Shown here piece by piece: positions 61,887-64,000 of a DNA stretch of 64,000 nucleotides. The notes under the pieces were generated by a model. The model did no database searches, was not told the DNA's origin, and saw only the letters and a list, made by a program, of their open reading frames with translations. The translations under genes and the position numbers were made by a program. Origin of the DNA: Candidatus Babelota bacterium. GTDB lineage: Bacteria > Babelota > Babeliae > Babelales > JAUPTZ01. Location: contig JAUPTZ010000014.1 in NCBI GenBank assembly GCA_030917815.1, positions 52,318 to 116,317 of the forward strand. Direction: 5' to 3'. How positions within the stretch are numbered: the stretch's first letter is position 1; the number at the start of each line of letters is the position of its first letter.

Positions 61887-62285
61887 AGTTACTCTCCCTA
61901 CAGTTACGACACTTCGGTGTGGCCGACCAGTATAAGAGAAAGTTACTTGATACACCAGAGGCCTAGGCGAGGCATACTCATCCACACCATCTTCGTACAA
62001 AACGCTCTCTTGCGCAGCGGCACCTAACCCAATCAAACGGCGCAAGCCGTCATTGCGCCGCCAACGCCGAAGGCTATGGCGCCCAGTCCGCTGTAGCACG
62101 CTAACGCGTAAGCGGGAGGCTTCCGTTGTGAAGCCGCAGTAATCCAGTAAAAATAGTAGTTATTAAAAAATTCTTCATCTGGATCGCCGCGCAGACGCTC
62201 GCGATGACGCTCTTACGAGCGCTTGCCTGAGACTCGGCCGCCTGGAACGCCGGCCACCATAAGCAGCCGGCATCCGAGTAAAAAA
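61887..62285. other. Intergenic gap between stalk/hairpin members 5 and 6
   Basis: This 399-base gap holds the interrupted palindromic repeat at 62035-62208. The rest contains the leader of member 5, without a recognisable promoter block. No gene seen. Confidence 0.5.
62035..62208. repeat. Dispersed palindromic repeat, interrupted form with right arm
   Basis: The left arm reads GTCATTGCG, then about 58 inserted bases (CCGCCAACGCCGAAGG...), then GAGGCTTCCGTTGTGAAGCC and AATCCAG. The right arm reads CTGGATCGCCGCG to CGCGATGAC. Insertion and flanks match the copy at 43364-43477; the arms match those at 5862 and 30523. Confidence 0.75.
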
Positions 62286-63716
62286 TTAGTTTGATTTAAG
62301 AGCATGCCCGGCATACACCATGGCGCCACCAGCAACCAGGAAAACAGGCGCAAGCGCGGTCGCAATCATTTTAGCTTGGCTTAACGAGGTCAAGCGGCTA
62401 CGCACCTCACGTGACTGTAAAACTGCAGCAAGCTGCTCATACTGTGGCGCTATCCGTTTCGTAACAAGCAAATACATCAAATACACCAGTGCCGGCGTCA
62501 TCATGACAATGCCAGAAGCCTCGAGCAATACGGTATTAAGCGTATTCGCTTCTTCCTCAGTCAATGCTGGTGCGACAATCGGCTGTGTCGTCGTTACCGG
62601 TTGCGGCTCAGGCAATAGTTTTGGTGGTGCTACCACTACAGGCACTACCGAAGAATTAACGGCTATCGAAGAACGAACTGCCGGCATCAGTAGAAGCGGA
62701 TTCGGTACTCTCTCCATGACCGCAATAGGAACAGTAGCCGGCGCAGGCATAGGTGTTAATCTCGGTGCTGCCACTTTTTCTTCATTCTGATTCTTTTCTT
62801 TTTCGATAGACGCAATCATCTCTTCTACAAGCGCTGATACGATTCCGAATGCATCAGTACAACCTGTAGGAGCACTCTCAACAGCAGGCATCACTTTGGT
62901 TTCAGGAGCCACTTCACCTACTGGCTCAACTCTCACTGCCGCACTGTTCGTGTTATTCAATGGCACTATTATCATGGGATTCGGCACCGCTTCTGTAACG
63001 GCAACCACTTTTTCTTCATCCTCGGTTTTTTCTTTTTCGACAGAGGCAGTCATCCCTTCTGCAAATACCTGCTCAACACTCGTGGTATCGTCGAAAACAG
63101 GCACAGGCATCGCTTTGGTCTTAGTAGCCGCTTCATACACTGGCTCAACTCTTTCCATCGCGCTATTCGTATCGGTCAATGGCACCGTTACCACCGGCTC
63201 TCCTACCGGTTCCAACTTCACACCACCACCATCAGTTTCTTTTTCCGGCACAACCACCATCGAAGGCGACTTCTCAGTATCCTGAGTGACTGATGATGAC
63301 ACCACAGCCTCGGCCGCTTCAAATTCACACGCTAATGAACTGACAGGCCATGATGCCCGGGGCTCCGCTGCCGGCTTCGCAGTAGAGCGCTTACCTACCT
63401 GTTTGCTTTTTCTTATTTTTTTAACAGAACTCTCTGTAGCCGAAGAAACATTTCTCTCTGAAGCCAGAACAACAACAACCGGTGCCGAAGCAACAATTGG
63501 AACAGTAGCTGGCCGCAACTTTGCCGCATCCCGTTGCAACTTTGCTACTTCCACCACTTGCGCTAATGGCTTACAACCAGGCACACCAGGATAAGAAGTC
63601 TTTCCTCTGCCTTTGACAGGAGAGTTCAGAACTGAAGCGCGTTGCCCTTGATCATGCGCTCCAACGAGTCGAGCACACGCAAGAATACCGAATAACACAC
63701 AGATTAATTTTTTCAT
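62286..63716 (-). CDS. Exported stalk/hairpin family protein (member 6)
   Basis: Start ATG at 63716 after GGGGACTTGT. Signal peptide cleavage is near RLVGAH. The stalk holds an internal duplication of about 80 residues (PLTDTNSAMERVEPVYEAA and PLNNTNSAAVRVEPVGEVA, each followed by a GMTASVEKEK / EEMIASIEKEK helix). The rest, from GIVSALVEEM, is nearly identical to member 5. The C-terminal module is LNTVLLEASGIVMMTPALVY, SREVRSRLTSLSQAKMIAT and VFLVAGGAMVYAGHAL. Confidence 0.75.
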   Translation of the reverse strand: MKKLICVLFGILACARLVGAHDQGQRASVLNSPVKGRGKTSYPGVPGCKPLAQVVEVAKLQRDAAKLRPATVPIVASAPVVVVLASERNVSSATESSVKKIRKSKQVGKRSTAKPAAEPRASWPVSSLACEFEAAEAVVSSSVTQDTEKSPSMVVVPEKETDGGGVKLEPVGEPVVTVPLTDTNSAMERVEPVYEAATKTKAMPVPVFDDTTSVEQVFAEGMTASVEKEKTEDEEKVVAVTEAVPNPMIIVPLNNTNSAAVRVEPVGEVAPETKVMPAVESAPTGCTDAFGIVSALVEEMIASIEKEKNQNEEKVAAPRLTPMPAPATVPIAVMERVPNPLLLMPAVRSSIAVNSSVVPVVVAPPKLLPEPQPVTTTQPIVAPALTEEEANTLNTVLLEASGIVMMTPALVYLMYLLVTKRIAPQYEQLAAVLQSREVRSRLTSLSQAKMIATALAPVFLVAGGAMVYAGHALKSN

Positions 63717-63790
63717 ACAAGTCCCCAGAAAATAATACTTTTAAAGAGCAAGACACTCCTCAATCTACATAGTTTGGGAAAAATTGCCAC

Positions 63791-63819
63791 TAAAAAAGGG
63801 CGGTCTTTCAACCGCCCTG
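63791..63819 (-). terminator. Terminator after the partial gene at the window end
   Basis: On the minus strand, AGGGCGGT, loop TGAAAG and ACCGCCCT are followed by a T run. It lies 30 bases past the stop of the gene ending at 63849 and separates it from member 6. Confidence 0.8.
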
Positions 63820-63848
63820 CTATCTTTAGACTTTATCACATACCGTAC

Positions 63849-64000
63849 TTATGCTGCTTCAGCCGCCTTAGGCGCATCAAGCGCGCTTGCAATCGCCACC
63901 GCAAATGCGGCTACGCTGCCAAAGGTCAAGAAGGCCGAAAGACCAACACGCCATAACCGACGCTTCTGCATCGGACTCAGCAATGCACGCGTTTCTGGTG
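63849..64000 (-). CDS. C-terminal end of a probable stalk-family protein (partial)
   Basis: Read from the window edge, the minus strand encodes 49 residues and a TAA stop. The sequence has a basic stretch (MQKRRLWRVG) and an apolar helix (LSAFLTFGSVAAFAVAIASAL), then PKAAEAA. Position, strand and a hydrophobic, Ala-ending C-terminus resemble member 4 (ending TAAVAA). The 5' part is outside the window, so membership of the family is only probable. Confidence 0.6.
   Translation of the reverse strand, partial: PETRALLSPMQKRRLWRVGLSAFLTFGSVAAFAVAIASALDAPKAAEAA

Noticed and set aside
61887..62099. 71-codon N-terminal extension of the gene at 60666
   Set aside because: It runs through an intergenic palindromic repeat, has no signal peptide at its start, and the ATG at 61886 has a good ribosome binding site and signal peptide.

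Overview
The window looks like part of the chromosome of a diderm (Gram-negative) bacterium with a host-associated or parasitic lifestyle, most probably a member of Candidatus Dependentiae (TM6/Babeliales). That is an inference from gene content, not a marker-gene placement. There is a BamA/Omp85 protein and a porin-like barrel ending in Phe. There are many exported proteins of no recognisable family, often in tandem paralogous sets with proline/valine/threonine-rich linkers. Nutrient uptake is represented by importers and exporters. No biosynthetic operons, phage, integrase, transposase, rRNA or CRISPR array were found.

Layout. 1-1.9 kb: end of an exported protein gene, then rpsU-rbfA. 1.9-5.8 kb: an uptake block on the minus strand (dicarboxylate/amino-acid symporter, APC permease, porin-like barrel) with a perfect 15-bp inverted repeat ahead of the barrel gene. 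6-10.7 kb: a Pro/Thr-rich exported protein with NPF motifs, a DUF4911-like protein, NhaC antiporter, Nudix hydrolase and two small exported proteins. 10.7-16.6 kb: core functions (typA, rpsF-rpsR, rnhB), two XRE/S24-type regulators and a HAS-barrel protein. 16.6-21.9 kb: six minus-strand genes for exported proteins, at least two of which share a motif. 22-24.3 kb: HU, then miaB followed on the same strand by tRNA-Cys(GCA) and tRNA-Leu(UAA), two tRNAs of the class MiaB modifies. 24.4-30.2 kb: a two-helix exported protein, a secreted PD-(D/E)XK nuclease-like protein and four tandem ABC-type substrate-binding paralogues without ATPase or permease. 30.7-43 kb: photolyase, YchF, two tandem exported RING-finger-like proteins, an ABC-F ATPase, a NurA nuclease, a DEAD-box helicase with a long FGDR-repeat tail, and a cold-shock protein. 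43.5-54.7 kb: Ogt, two convergent Nudix paralogues, a DUF6622-like membrane protein, a Cdd1-like helix-hairpin-helix protein with two ABC exporter half-transporters, a membrane-anchored alpha/beta hydrolase and BamA. 54.7-64 kb: seven minus-strand genes for exported proteins; most share a C-terminal two-helix hairpin behind unrelated low-complexity stalks.

How it fits together. The core genes are ordinary. The distinctive part is a large exported repertoire: the stalk/hairpin family, the RING-like pair, the nuclease-like protein, the NPF-motif protein and the helical family. These are plausible cell-surface or host-directed proteins, with BamA and the ABC exporters as possible envelope machinery. 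Many exported-protein genes use an unusual G-run ribosome binding site (GGGG or GGGGG), and several of the stalk/hairpin genes share a promoter-like block. A dispersed palindromic repeat lies in four intergenic gaps; two of the four copies carry the same internal insertion of about 58 bp.
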